Origin: Pseudomonadota bacterium
Lineage (GTDB): Bacteria > Pseudomonadota > Alphaproteobacteria > Sphingomonadales > Sphingomonadaceae
Direction: 5' to 3'
NCBI GenBank assembly: GCA_023386135.1
Contig: JAEWKG010000108.1
Location: 1 to 14,858, forward strand
DNA: 14,858 nucleotides
Shown piece by piece: positions 1 to 7,507 of this stretch (position 1 is its first letter; each line of letters starts with the position of its first letter). The notes below the pieces were generated by a model that searched no databases, was not told the origin of the DNA, and saw only the letters and a program-made list of their open reading frames with translations. The position numbers and the translations under genes were made by a program.

Positions 1-1898
1 ATCCACTGGTTGACCGCACTGGCCGCCGCCGGCGCCGCGATCGACTGCGATGCGCCGATGCCGTTGGCCTGGCAGAAGCGGGTCGCGTTCCACAGCTTGG
101 GCGCGAAGTTGCGGTAGCCCTCGACCCGGCTCTCATCCATCTTCACGTCGCGGCCCTGGCTCTCCATCGCGCACATGAAGAAGCGTAAGGCGTCGGCGCC
201 GAACCGGTCGATCAGGCCCAGCGGATCGACCACGTTGCCCTTGGACTTGGACATCTTCTGCCCGTCCGCCGCGCGCACCAAACCGTGGAGATACAACCGC
301 TTCCACGGAACGTCGTGCATGAAATGCATCCCCTGCATCGCCATCCGCGCGTCCCAGAAGAACAGGATGTCGAAGCCGGAGATGAGGAGGTCGTTGGGGT
401 AATGGCGGGCGAGGAGATCGGTCTGGTCCGGCCAACCCAGCGTTGCGAAAGGCCACAGCGCGCTGGAGAACCACGTATCGAGCACGTCCTCGTCCTGAGT
501 CAGGGCGACACCTTCGCCAGCGAGCGCCTGCGCGACCTCCGCGGTCTCGGCTACGTAGACCTTGCCCTCGGCGTCGTACCACGCCGGTATCCGATGCCCC
601 CACCACAGCTGGCGGCTGACGCACCACGGCTGGATGTTCTCCATCCAGTTGAAGAAGGTCTTTTCCCAGCTCTTGGGGACGATCTCGATCCGCCCGTCGC
701 GCACCGCCTCCAGCGGCGGCTGGGCGAGGGTCTTGGCGTCGACGTACCACTGGTCGGTCAGCCACGGCTCGATCACCACGCCGCCGCGGTCGCCGAAGGG
801 GGTGGCGATCGTGCGCGGCTCGGCGTCGTGCTCGGTGCCGTCCTTGTCGACGTGGGGAATGAGGAAACCTGCTTCCTTCATCCGCTGCACCACGAGCGCA
901 CGCGCATCGAAGCGGTCGAGGCCGAGGAACTCCTCGGGCACCAGGCCGTCGGCGGTCTGCACCACCGCGGCCTTGGCATCGAGCATGTTGAGCATCTCGC
1001 CGGCCGCGAAGCCGGCGCGCTTGCCGACTTCGAAGTCGTTGAAGTCATGCCCTGGGGTGATCTTCACCACGCCCGAACCGAGCTCGGGGTCGGCGTGCTC
1101 GTCGGCGATGACCTTCAACCGGCGGCCGGTGATCGGCTGGACGATCTCCTTGCCTACCACGCTGGCATAGCGCGCGTCGGAGGGGTGCACAGCCACCGCC
1201 ATATCGGCCAGCATCGTCTCGGGCCGGGTGGTGGCTACGACCAGATGGTCCGCGCCCTCGCTGGTGGTGACGCCGTCGGCCAGCGGATAGCGGAAGTGCC
1301 AGAAGCCGCCTTTGATCTCCTGCGTCTCGACCTCGAGGTCGCTGATCGCCGTGCCGAGCGCGGGGTCCCAGTTCACCAGCCGCTTGTCGCGGTAGATCAG
1401 GCCCTGGTTGTAGAGGTCGACGAACACCTTCACCACGGCGCGGGTGAAGTGCGGGTCCATCGTGAACTGCTCACGTGACCAGTCCATCGAGCAGCCGAGC
1501 CGGCGGAGCTGGCGGGTGATGGTGCCGCCGCTTTCCGCCTTCCACTCCCACACCTTGTCGACGAACTGCTCGCGCGAATAGTTGGTGCGCTTGTCCTGGC
1601 TCAAGGCCATCTGCCGCTCGACCACCATCTGGGTGGCGATGCCGGCGTGGTCGGTGCCGACCACCCACAGCGCGTCCTTGCCGCGCAGCCGCTCATACCG
1701 GACCACCACGTCCTGCAGCGTGTTGTCGAGCGCGTGGCCGATGTGCAGGCTGCCGGTCACGTTCGGCGGCGGGTTGACGATCGTGAACGGCTGCGCGTCG
1801 GGGCGTTCGGGCCGGAACAGGCCGTTCGCCTCCCAGTGCGCGTACCACTTCGCCTCAAGTCCGGCGGGGTCGAAGGTTTTGTCGAGTTCGGTCGTCAT
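1..1898 (-). CDS. valS: Valyl-tRNA synthetase, N-terminal 632 residues (3' end outside window)
   Basis: Class I aminoacyl-tRNA synthetase that charges tRNA(Val) with valine in the cytoplasm. Translation on the minus strand from the ATG at 1898-1896 stays open to the left edge, giving 632 of the usual 870-950 residues. The class I HIGH signature is at residues 52-55, preceded by PPPNVTGSL, which is typical of ValS. The KMSKS signature is at residues 548-552. Between them lie the CP1 editing domain (TTRPETMLAD, then ADEHADPELGSG) and the segment WWGHRIPAWY. After KMSKS, the GRDVKMDESRVEGYRNF and KLWNATRF segments begin the anticodon-binding part. The missing part is the end of that domain and the C-terminal coiled coil. 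The start fits the family N-terminus (MTTELDKTFDP). No clear Shine-Dalgarno sequence precedes it. It is transcribed divergently from the lipid-transport operon. The frame is intact, and long antisense frames over it are composition shadows. Confidence 0.97.
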   Translation of the reverse strand, partial: MTTELDKTFDPAGLEAKWYAHWEANGLFRPERPDAQPFTIVNPPPNVTGSLHIGHALDNTLQDVVVRYERLRGKDALWVVGTDHAGIATQMVVERQMALSQDKRTNYSREQFVDKVWEWKAESGGTITRQLRRLGCSMDWSREQFTMDPHFTRAVVKVFVDLYNQGLIYRDKRLVNWDPALGTAISDLEVETQEIKGGFWHFRYPLADGVTTSEGADHLVVATTRPETMLADMAVAVHPSDARYASVVGKEIVQPITGRRLKVIADEHADPELGSGVVKITPGHDFNDFEVGKRAGFAAGEMLNMLDAKAAVVQTADGLVPEEFLGLDRFDARALVVQRMKEAGFLIPHVDKDGTEHDAEPRTIATPFGDRGGVVIEPWLTDQWYVDAKTLAQPPLEAVRDGRIEIVPKSWEKTFFNWMENIQPWCVSRQLWWGHRIPAWYDAEGKVYVAETAEVAQALAGEGVALTQDEDVLDTWFSSALWPFATLGWPDQTDLLARHYPNDLLISGFDILFFWDARMAMQGMHFMHDVPWKRLYLHGLVRAADGQKMSKSKGNVVDPLGLIDRFGADALRFFMCAMESQGRDVKMDESRVEGYRNFAPKLWNATRFCQANGIGASQSIAAPAAASAVNQW

Positions 1899-1964
1899 CG
1901 CGCGCGGCCATGCCAGCGGGTCCGCGCGCGCGCAACGGCTCTGGCAACGCCGACACGCATCTGC

Positions 1965-1993
1965 TTGTCGCCTCGCGCTTTTCGCCCCATACG
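1965..1993 (+). promoter_or_regulatory. Candidate sigma70-like promoter for the MCE operon
   Basis: TTGTCG (1965-1970) and CATACG (1988-1993) are separated by 17 bp in the 105-bp spacer between valS and the MlaE-like gene. Each hexamer matches the consensus only partly. The -10 element would sit only 10 bp before the ATG at 2004, implying a very short leader, which fits the lack of a Shine-Dalgarno sequence there. This is inferred from pattern alone, and a different promoter in the spacer is quite possible. Confidence 0.22.
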
Positions 1994-2003
1994 CTTGCCC
2001 CAC

Positions 2004-3107
2004 ATGAGCGACGGGGCAGAATTCGCAATCGACGACGGGGGCCGGCGGCTGGCGCTGTCGGGCAACTACCTCGTTTCGACCGTCGCCCCGGTCGACACCG
2101 ACCTGCGCGCGATCGACCAGCAGATGGACGAGATCGACCTCAGCGAGGTGCGCGAGATCGACACCGTCGGTGCGTGGATCGCCTTGAGCCTCTCGCGCCA
2201 GACCGGCGGCAAGATCATCGGCGCCAGCGAGCGCGCGCAGCGGCTGATCGACGCGATCAGCCCGACCGAGGCAGGCGGCGAGGTGACCGCCGGACGGCTA
2301 CCGCTCGTCACCCGGGTGCTCGAGGCGACCGGCGCGCGCGTCGCTGCTGCCCGCCGCGGTACGATCTGGGCGGTCGGCTTCCTCGGCCAGTTCCTCCTCG
2401 CGGCAGGCACCCTGATCCGCCATCCGCGGCGCTTCCGCGGCAAGGCCTTCGTGCGCCAGATGGAGCTGGTGGGGGTCGATGCGCTGGGCATCATCGGGCT
2501 GATGAGCTTCCTTATCGGCATCGTCATCGCCCAGCAGGGCGCCGCGCAGCTCCAGCAGTTCGGCGCGGAATCGCTGACGGTGAACCTCGTCGGCCGGATC
2601 ACCTTGCGCGAACTGGGCGTGCTGATGACCGCGATCATGGTCGCCGGTCGCTCGGGCAGCGCCTTCGCGGCGCAGATCGGGACGATGAAGCTGACCGAGG
2701 AGGTCGACGCCATGCGCACGATCGGCATCTCGCCGATGGAAGCGCTGGTGATCCCCCGGGTGATGGCGGTCACCGTGATGATGATCCTCCTGGGGTTCTA
2801 TTCGTCGGTCCTCGCCATAATCGGCGGCGCCGTGGTCGGCGACTTTGCGTTGGGCATCCCGTTCACCTCGTTCCTGGCGCGGATCAAGGACGTAGTGCCG
2901 ATCTACGACCTGTGGGTCGGCCTGCTGAAGGCGCCGGTGTTCGGCCTGATCGTCGGCATGACCGGCTGCTACCAAGGCATGAAGGTGGAGGGGAACTCAG
3001 AGGAAGTCGGCCTCAAGACCACCAACGCGGTGGTGTTCGCGATCTTTACCGTGATCGTGCTCGACGCGTTCTTCGCGGTGTTCTTCACCAATGTGGGCTG
3101 GGCATGA
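2004..3107 (+). CDS. MlaE-family lipid ABC transporter permease with N-terminal STAS domain
   Basis: Inner-membrane permease of an MCE-type lipid transporter, 367 residues. Residues about 10-110 form a soluble STAS-like domain (DLSEVREIDTVGAWIALSLS is a typical STAS core), corresponding to the separate MlaB subunit of E. coli. Residues about 120-367 are the MlaE/YrbE permease, with hydrophobic helices near 160-180, 203-225, 247-280, 308-322 and 340-363. The most conserved family stretch, AGRSGSAFAAQIGTMKLTEE (214-233), is present and carries the acidic residues expected to contact the ATPase. The start at 2004 was chosen because it immediately precedes the STAS domain. The open frame extends upstream only across the valS antisense strand. 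No Shine-Dalgarno sequence is visible. The stop overlaps the ATPase start in ATGA (3104-3107). Family assignment is firm, but the lipid substrate is unknown. Confidence 0.95.
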   Translation: MSDGAEFAIDDGGRRLALSGNYLVSTVAPVDTDLRAIDQQMDEIDLSEVREIDTVGAWIALSLSRQTGGKIIGASERAQRLIDAISPTEAGGEVTAGRLPLVTRVLEATGARVAAARRGTIWAVGFLGQFLLAAGTLIRHPRRFRGKAFVRQMELVGVDALGIIGLMSFLIGIVIAQQGAAQLQQFGAESLTVNLVGRITLRELGVLMTAIMVAGRSGSAFAAQIGTMKLTEEVDAMRTIGISPMEALVIPRVMAVTVMMILLGFYSSVLAIIGGAVVGDFALGIPFTSFLARIKDVVPIYDLWVGLLKAPVFGLIVGMTGCYQGMKVEGNSEEVGLKTTNAVVFAIFTVIVLDAFFAVFFTNVGWA

Positions 3108-4063
3108 GCGCCGAGGACCCGAAGGACGAGGGCGAGCCGATCGAAGGCGCGCCAGACGGCGCCGAGGCGTTCGGCGATCCCGACGTCAATCGCCACTACG
3201 AACGCTACAGCGGCGACTATCCGATCGTGGTCGAGGGGCTGAGCAACAGCTTCGGCGACCAGGTGATCCACCAGGATCTGTCGCTCAAGGTGCGCCGGGG
3301 CGAGATCCTCGGCGTGGTCGGCGGTTCGGGCACCGGCAAGTCGGTGCTGATGCGCTCGATCATCGGGCTGCAGACGCCCGACGAAGGTCACATCGAGGTG
3401 TTCGGCCGCTCGCTCACCGATGGCGACCCGGAAGAAGTGGTCGGCGTGCGCAACCGGTGGGGCGTGCTGTTCCAGGGCGGCGCGCTGTTCTCGACCCTGA
3501 CGGTGGGCGAAAACGTCGAGGTGCCGCTGAAGCAGTTCTATCCCGGCATCGAGCCCGCGCTGATGCACGAGATCGCGCGCTACAAGGTGATGCTGTCGGG
3601 CCTGCCCGAAGACGCGGTGTCGAAGTACCCCAACGAGCTATCGGGCGGGATGAAGAAGCGCGCCGGCCTCGCCCGCGCGCTGGCGCTCGACCCCGAGCTA
3701 TTGTTCCTCGACGAGCCGACCGCCGGCCTCGACCCGATCGGCGCCGCGGCGTTCGACCGGCTCACCAAGGAACTGCAGGCGACGCTCGGGCTCACGGTGT
3801 TCCTGATCACCCACGACCTCGATACCCTGCACGAGATCTGCGACCGGGTCGCGGTGCTGGCCGATCACAAGGTGATCGCGGTCGACACCGTGCCCAACCT
3901 GATGAAGCTCGATCACCCGTGGATCCAGGAATACTTCAACGGGCCGCGCGGGCGCGCCGCGCTGACCGCGCAGGCGCTCGACGAATTGCGCAAGCACATG
4001 GACAAGCCGGTTGCTGTCAACGCTATCAAAGCGTTGGACAACCCGGCCGGCAGAAAGGCATAG
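3104..4063 (+). CDS. MlaF-like ABC transporter ATP-binding protein
   Basis: Cytoplasmic ATPase that powers the MlaE-like permease, 319 residues. An acidic N-terminal extension of about 40 residues precedes the nucleotide-binding domain. Motifs are complete: Walker A GGSGTGKS at 73-80, Q-loop glutamine at 124 (LFQGGALF), signature LSGGM at 179-183, Walker B LLFLDEP at 199-205 with the catalytic Glu204, D-loop AGLD at 207-210, and H-loop His237 (ITHD). The motif LSGGMKKRAGLARAL is characteristic of the MlaF/Ttg2A subgroup. The C-terminal segment after about 270 (HPWIQEYFNG) is also family-typical and may mediate dimer contacts. The start overlaps the permease stop by 4 bp, so the two are probably translationally coupled, which suits their stoichiometric assembly. 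The 20-30 residues past the usual end are of unknown role. Confidence 0.96.
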   Translation: MSAEDPKDEGEPIEGAPDGAEAFGDPDVNRHYERYSGDYPIVVEGLSNSFGDQVIHQDLSLKVRRGEILGVVGGSGTGKSVLMRSIIGLQTPDEGHIEVFGRSLTDGDPEEVVGVRNRWGVLFQGGALFSTLTVGENVEVPLKQFYPGIEPALMHEIARYKVMLSGLPEDAVSKYPNELSGGMKKRAGLARALALDPELLFLDEPTAGLDPIGAAAFDRLTKELQATLGLTVFLITHDLDTLHEICDRVAVLADHKVIAVDTVPNLMKLDHPWIQEYFNGPRGRAALTAQALDELRKHMDKPVAVNAIKALDNPAGRKA

Positions 4064-4073
4064 GCACAGGGGC

Positions 4074-5030
4074 ATGGAGACCAGGGCCAATCATGTCTGG
4101 GTGGGGGCAATCACCCTGGCGCTGCTAGCCGCGATCGCGCTGGCGATCGTCTGGCTCGCCGGGCTGAACAAGGGCGAGCAGGACGAATACTACATATTCT
4201 TCAAGCAGTCCGTGGCCGGTCTTGCCAACGGATCGGAAGTCACCTTCGCCGGCGTGCCCGTGGGCCAGGTCAACGACATCAAGCTGTGGCAGAAGGACCC
4301 CGGCTTCGTCCGGGTGAAGATCAAGATCGACGACGACGTGCCGATCCTGGTCGGGACCACCGCCACCCTGCAGGGATCGTTCACCGGAGTTTCGACCATC
4401 CTGCTCGATGGCGCGCGCCGCGGACAGCCGCCGATCAGCTGCAAGACTACCGCCTGCCCCGAGGACGACGGCATCCCGGTCATCCCGCCCAAGGCGGGCG
4501 GCCTCGGGGAATTGCTCGCCAACGCGCCCTTGCTGCTCGAGCGGCTGGCGACGCTGACCGAGCGGCTGACCCAGCTGCTGTCGGACAAGAACCAGGCTTC
4601 GATCGCCGGCATACTCGACAACACGAACAAGATGACCGCCGACCTTGCCGACGCGACGCCCGAAGTGAAGCGCACGCTGGCCGAGCTGCAGGTGACGCTG
4701 CGCGAAGCGAGCCAGTCGCTTGACCAGTTCGAGAAGGTGATGGGCTCGGCCGACAACCTGCTCAACAACGAAGGGCAGAGCCTCGCCGCGCAGATGCGCA
4801 CGACGCTGAAGTCGGCGGGCGCCGCGGCGGACTCGCTGTCGGCCACGCTCAACGACGCGCGCCCCGCCGCGCGCCAGCTGAGTGAAAGCACGCTGCCGAC
4901 CGCCGAAGCCACGCTCAAGGACTTGCGCGAAACCAGCCGTGCGCTGCGCGCAGTGACCGAGAAGATCGAGAGCCAGGGCGCCGGCGGCCTCATCGGCGGC
5001 CAGAAGCTGCCCGACTACAAGCCCAAGTGA
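4074..5030 (+). CDS. MlaD-like MCE-domain protein with long helical C-terminus
   Basis: Membrane-anchored periplasmic MCE protein, 318 residues. A short cytoplasmic N-terminus (METRANHVWVG) and one transmembrane helix (about 11-30) are followed by a single MCE domain (about 37-115). That domain contains GLANGSEVTFAGVPVGQV and TLQGSFTGVSTILLDG. A short segment with two cysteines (C123, C128) and prolines follows. Residues about 145-300 are predicted to be almost wholly helical, rich in Leu, Ala, Thr and Glu, as in MCE proteins whose C-terminal helices form a hollow needle. E. coli MlaD is about 180 residues, so this one resembles the longer-tailed MCE proteins more. MCE proteins generally act as hexamers carrying lipid through a central pore. 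The ATG at 4074 has an AGGGG stretch just before it and lies 10 bp after the ATPase stop. Confidence 0.93.
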   Translation: METRANHVWVGAITLALLAAIALAIVWLAGLNKGEQDEYYIFFKQSVAGLANGSEVTFAGVPVGQVNDIKLWQKDPGFVRVKIKIDDDVPILVGTTATLQGSFTGVSTILLDGARRGQPPISCKTTACPEDDGIPVIPPKAGGLGELLANAPLLLERLATLTERLTQLLSDKNQASIAGILDNTNKMTADLADATPEVKRTLAELQVTLREASQSLDQFEKVMGSADNLLNNEGQSLAAQMRTTLKSAGAAADSLSATLNDARPAARQLSESTLPTAEATLKDLRETSRALRAVTEKIESQGAGGLIGGQKLPDYKPK

Positions 5031-5052
5031 TCTGGCCGAAGTGAGAGACGCG

Positions 5053-5637
5053 ATGAGAACTTTGAAACTCGCTTCGGCCTTGGGCGCGACCGTGCTGCTC
5101 GCGGGCTGCATCAGCTTCGGTGCGAAGCCGCCCAAGAGCCTGCTCAGCCTGACGCCGACCAGCACCATCGCCGCGGGCACCGCGATAAACGGCGACGTCG
5201 CCAATGCGATCGCGGTGGTCGAGCCCGAGGCACCGCAGAAGCTCACCAACACCCGCGTGCCGGTGCAGATCGACGACACCCAGATCGCCTACGTCAAGGA
5301 TGCGGTGTGGGTCGACAAGCCGACCCGCCTGTTCCGCCGCCTGCTCGGCGAAACGATCCGCGCCAAGGGTCACCGGCTGGTGATCGACAACGACGATGCC
5401 GCGCTCACGCCCAAGAACCAGCTGCGCGGCACCCTGATCGACTTCGGCTACGACGCCCGCACATCGAGCGCGGTGGTGACCTTCGACGCCGTGCGCGACG
5501 TCAATGGCACGCAGGTCATGACCCGGCGCTTTTCCGCCACGGTGCCTGGAGTGACGGCGGAGGCTGCGCCGGTGGGCGCCGCGCTCAACCAGGCCGCCAA
5601 CGATGTCGCGAGCCAGGTGGCCGACTGGGTGGGCTAG
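5053..5637 (+). CDS. PqiC-like ABC transport auxiliary lipoprotein
   Basis: Predicted lipoprotein of 194 residues. The N-terminal signal is short and positively charged (MRTLK), with a hydrophobic stretch ending in the lipobox LLAGC and the acylated Cys at 19. Residue +2 is Ile, so there is no inner-membrane retention Asp and outer-membrane sorting is likely. The mature part fits the ABC_trans_aux/PqiC family: VPVQIDDTQIAYVKDAVWVDKPTRLF, a segment around 88-112 resembling the family core, and a C-terminal helix (LNQAANDVASQVADWVG). In E. coli, PqiC is the outer-membrane partner of the MCE protein PqiB. By analogy this protein could dock the MCE needle at the outer membrane. A GTG at 5041 is a possible earlier start, but the ATG at 5053 gives a normal signal peptide. 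It ends convergently with nhaA. Confidence 0.88.
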   Translation: MRTLKLASALGATVLLAGCISFGAKPPKSLLSLTPTSTIAAGTAINGDVANAIAVVEPEAPQKLTNTRVPVQIDDTQIAYVKDAVWVDKPTRLFRRLLGETIRAKGHRLVIDNDDAALTPKNQLRGTLIDFGYDARTSSAVVTFDAVRDVNGTQVMTRRFSATVPGVTAEAAPVGAALNQAANDVASQVADWVG

Positions 5638-6812
5638 GCCTGCTTTCGCGGCGCAAGGCGCAGGATCGCGTACCCCAGTAGCGCCGAGAGCAGCGAGCCG
5701 CCGAGCACGCCGATCTTGACCTGGCTCTCGTGTGCGGGGTCAGCGAAGGCGAGGCCGCCGATGAAGAAGCTCATCGTGAACCCCACGCCGCACAGCACGG
5801 CGACGCCGTAAATCTGCAACCAGCTCGCCCCGCACGGTCGCGTGCCGAGGCCGAGCGCGACGGCGAGGCGGATACCGGCGAACACGCCGAGCTGCTTGCC
5901 CGCGAACAAGCCCGCGGCGATGGCCAGCGGAAGCGGGGCGATGAGGTCGGACGGCGTCATGCCGCCGAGCGAAACGCCGGCGTTGGCGAGCCCGAAGAGA
6001 GGCACGATCGCGAACGCGACCCACGGCTGGATAACATGCTCGAGCCGGTGCAGCGGCGATTCCGCGCTGTCGGGCGCGCCCGGGCTGCAGGTCACCGGGA
6101 TGGTCAGCGCGGCGAGCACCCCGGCGATAGTCGCGTGGACGCCCGACAGCAGCACCGCCAGCCACAGCGCTGCCGCGAGAATCAGATATGTAGCTAGCCG
6201 CTTCTCGCCGCGCCGGTTGAGCGCGATCATCAGCGCCAGGATCGCTGCCGCCGCACCCAGCGCGAAGAGGTCGATCGAGGCGGTGTAGGCGAGCGCGATG
6301 ATCGCCACCGCGCCCATGTCGTCGACGATCGCGACGGTGGTCAGGAACAGCTTGAGCGAAGCAGGCGCGCGGCTGCCGAGCAGCGCGAGCACTCCGATGG
6401 CGAAAGCGATGTCGGTCGCTGCCGGGATCGCCCATCCGCGCGCCAGCGGCGAAGATGGTCCCACTACCAGCAGGTAAGCCATCGCCGGAACCAGCATCCC
6501 CGCCGCCGCGGCGATGATCGGCAGGCGGCGGTCGGCCCAGGTCGAGAGGTTACCATCGACGAACTCGCGTTTGATCTCGAGCCCGACCAGCAGGAAAAAC
6601 ACCGCCATCAGCGCGTCGTTGATCCAGTGCAGCACCGACAAGGGGCCGATGTACGCGTGGAGCAGGTGGAAGTAGGCCGCGCCGGCGGGGCTGTTGGCGA
6701 TGATCATCGCCAGCGCGGCGGCCGCCATCAGCAGCAGACCGCCGGCGGCCTCGCTCGACAGGAACGAGCGCAGGACCGAACTCGGTCCGCTGCGTGACCG
6801 TGCAGCGTTCAT
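5634..6812 (-). CDS. nhaA: Na+/H+ antiporter NhaA
   Basis: Inner-membrane sodium/proton antiporter of 392 residues, close to the 388 of E. coli NhaA. It expels Na+ (or Li+) in exchange for protons, giving salt and alkali tolerance. The ion-binding aspartate pair is D164-D165 in AIVDDMGAVAIIALAY. The unwound-helix element TDIAFAIGVLALLG begins at T133-D134. A lysine in the position of E. coli K300 is K306 (AGLFAGKQLG). The N-terminal family segments FLSSEAAGG and NDALMAVFFLLVGLEIKREF, and the late segment CGVGFTMSFFIGGLAF, are also present. The start at 6812 overlaps the ATP12 stop in ATGA. The open frame extends 45 codons upstream into Arg/Pro-rich sequence that is an antisense-type reading of the ATP12 region and is rejected. 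It is the last gene of the cluster, and its TAG shares CTAG with the convergent lipoprotein gene. Confidence 0.96.
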   Translation of the reverse strand: MNAARSRSGPSSVLRSFLSSEAAGGLLLMAAAALAMIIANSPAGAAYFHLLHAYIGPLSVLHWINDALMAVFFLLVGLEIKREFVDGNLSTWADRRLPIIAAAAGMLVPAMAYLLVVGPSSPLARGWAIPAATDIAFAIGVLALLGSRAPASLKLFLTTVAIVDDMGAVAIIALAYTASIDLFALGAAAAILALMIALNRRGEKRLATYLILAAALWLAVLLSGVHATIAGVLAALTIPVTCSPGAPDSAESPLHRLEHVIQPWVAFAIVPLFGLANAGVSLGGMTPSDLIAPLPLAIAAGLFAGKQLGVFAGIRLAVALGLGTRPCGASWLQIYGVAVLCGVGFTMSFFIGGLAFADPAHESQVKIGVLGGSLLSALLGYAILRLAPRKQA

Positions 6813-7507
6813 TGTGCGCGGGCTGCGCGCGCGAATTCCGCTGCCCGGAGGAAGTCGGCGCGGCGGCGCTGGCGGCGCTCCTCGGCTTCCCAGTCCGAGC
6901 CCCACAGCTCGACCTGCCAGGCCTCTTCCAGCTCCGCGGCGTTCCACAGCGCCTCGAGATCGGCATCGGGCTCGATGGATGAGAGGCCGATGGTCAACGA
7001 GGCCGACAGCGAGGTCAGCACTTCGAGCGCGGCGAGGGTGAACGGATCGAGCGCCGCGAGCCGGGCCTCAAGCCTCGCCAGCGTCGCCGCCGGCTGGGGC
7101 TTATGGACGATGCCGCTGACCCGCTCCATCCGCACGTCCTCGCGCGCCTCGAACGCGGTGACAACCGGCTCCCACTCGGCCCACTGGCGCTTGTGGAGCG
7201 GCTCGTCGGGATCGGCGCGGTAGCAGAGGGTGTCGGTCTCGCCGTAGCGCATCAGCTTGGCGGCGATCGCAGCGGGGTCAGGCGCGACCATGTCGATCGC
7301 ATAATCGGCGATGTCGCGCGCGGGAAAGGCGGCGGGGTCGATTTCCTCGCCCTGCGCGCGCCACTCGGCGGCGAGCAATTCGGCGAGCGCCTCGGTCGGC
7401 ACGATCTGGGGGGCGCCGCCTTGGGTCTTGATCGGCCGGCCATCGAGCGTAACGCGCCAGCCGCCGTCCGCCTGTTCGACCGCGACGTTTTTCCAGAACC
7501 GTTTCAT
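6809..7507 (-). CDS. ATP12-family F1-ATPase assembly chaperone
   Basis: 232-residue protein of the ATP12 family. In mitochondria ATP12 binds the F1 alpha subunit during assembly of ATP synthase. Homologues are widespread in alphaproteobacteria, where the same role is inferred. Diagnostic segments are MKRFWKNVAVEQ with LDGRPIKT at the N-terminus, then DIADYAIDMV (65-74), RYGETDTLCYRAD (87-99), and near the C-terminus LEEAWQVELWGSDWEAEERR (193-212). A start at 7525 is possible, but the ATG at 7507 forms an ATGA overlap with the preceding gene's stop and gives the usual family N-terminus. The gene ends in an ATGA overlap with nhaA. It lies away from any ATP synthase operon within this window. 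Family membership is firm; the client is not shown by sequence. Confidence 0.93.
   Translation of the reverse strand: MKRFWKNVAVEQADGGWRVTLDGRPIKTQGGAPQIVPTEALAELLAAEWRAQGEEIDPAAFPARDIADYAIDMVAPDPAAIAAKLMRYGETDTLCYRADPDEPLHKRQWAEWEPVVTAFEAREDVRMERVSGIVHKPQPAATLARLEARLAALDPFTLAALEVLTSLSASLTIGLSSIEPDADLEALWNAAELEEAWQVELWGSDWEAEERRQRRRADFLRAAEFARAARAQ

Larger units (their letters stand above)
2004..5637 (+). other. Four-gene MCE/Mla-type lipid transport operon
   Basis: Four plus-strand genes follow in close order: STAS-MlaE permease, MlaF-like ATPase, MlaD-like MCE protein and PqiC-like lipoprotein. The first two overlap in an ATGA. The next junction has 10 bp between stop and start, and the last has 22 bp. 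Together they supply an inner-membrane ABC core, a periplasmic substrate-binding or tunnel protein, and a likely outer-membrane lipoprotein. No gene for the periplasmic carrier MlaC or the outer-membrane MlaA is present here. Transport direction cannot be read from the sequence. Confidence 0.85.

Noticed and set aside
285..1478. 397-codon open frame on the plus strand
   Set aside because: It lies wholly antisense to valS, which shows intact HIGH and KMSKS motifs. The predicted protein is His/Arg/Val-rich without recognisable domains, as expected from G+C-rich codon bias.
4125..5279. 384-codon open frame on the minus strand
   Set aside because: It is antisense to the MCE-domain gene and part of the lipoprotein gene. 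Its composition is Arg/Leu/Gly-rich shadow sequence with no domain.
5638..5690. Rho-independent terminator at the convergent junction
   Set aside because: CCTGC and GCAGG near 5639-5664 could pair, but across a long loop and without a T run. It lies inside nhaA coding sequence.
6813..6947. 45-codon N-terminal extension of NhaA
   Set aside because: It is Arg/Pro/Gly-rich and overlaps the ATP12 gene in another frame. The start at 6812 gives normal NhaA length and an ATGA overlap.
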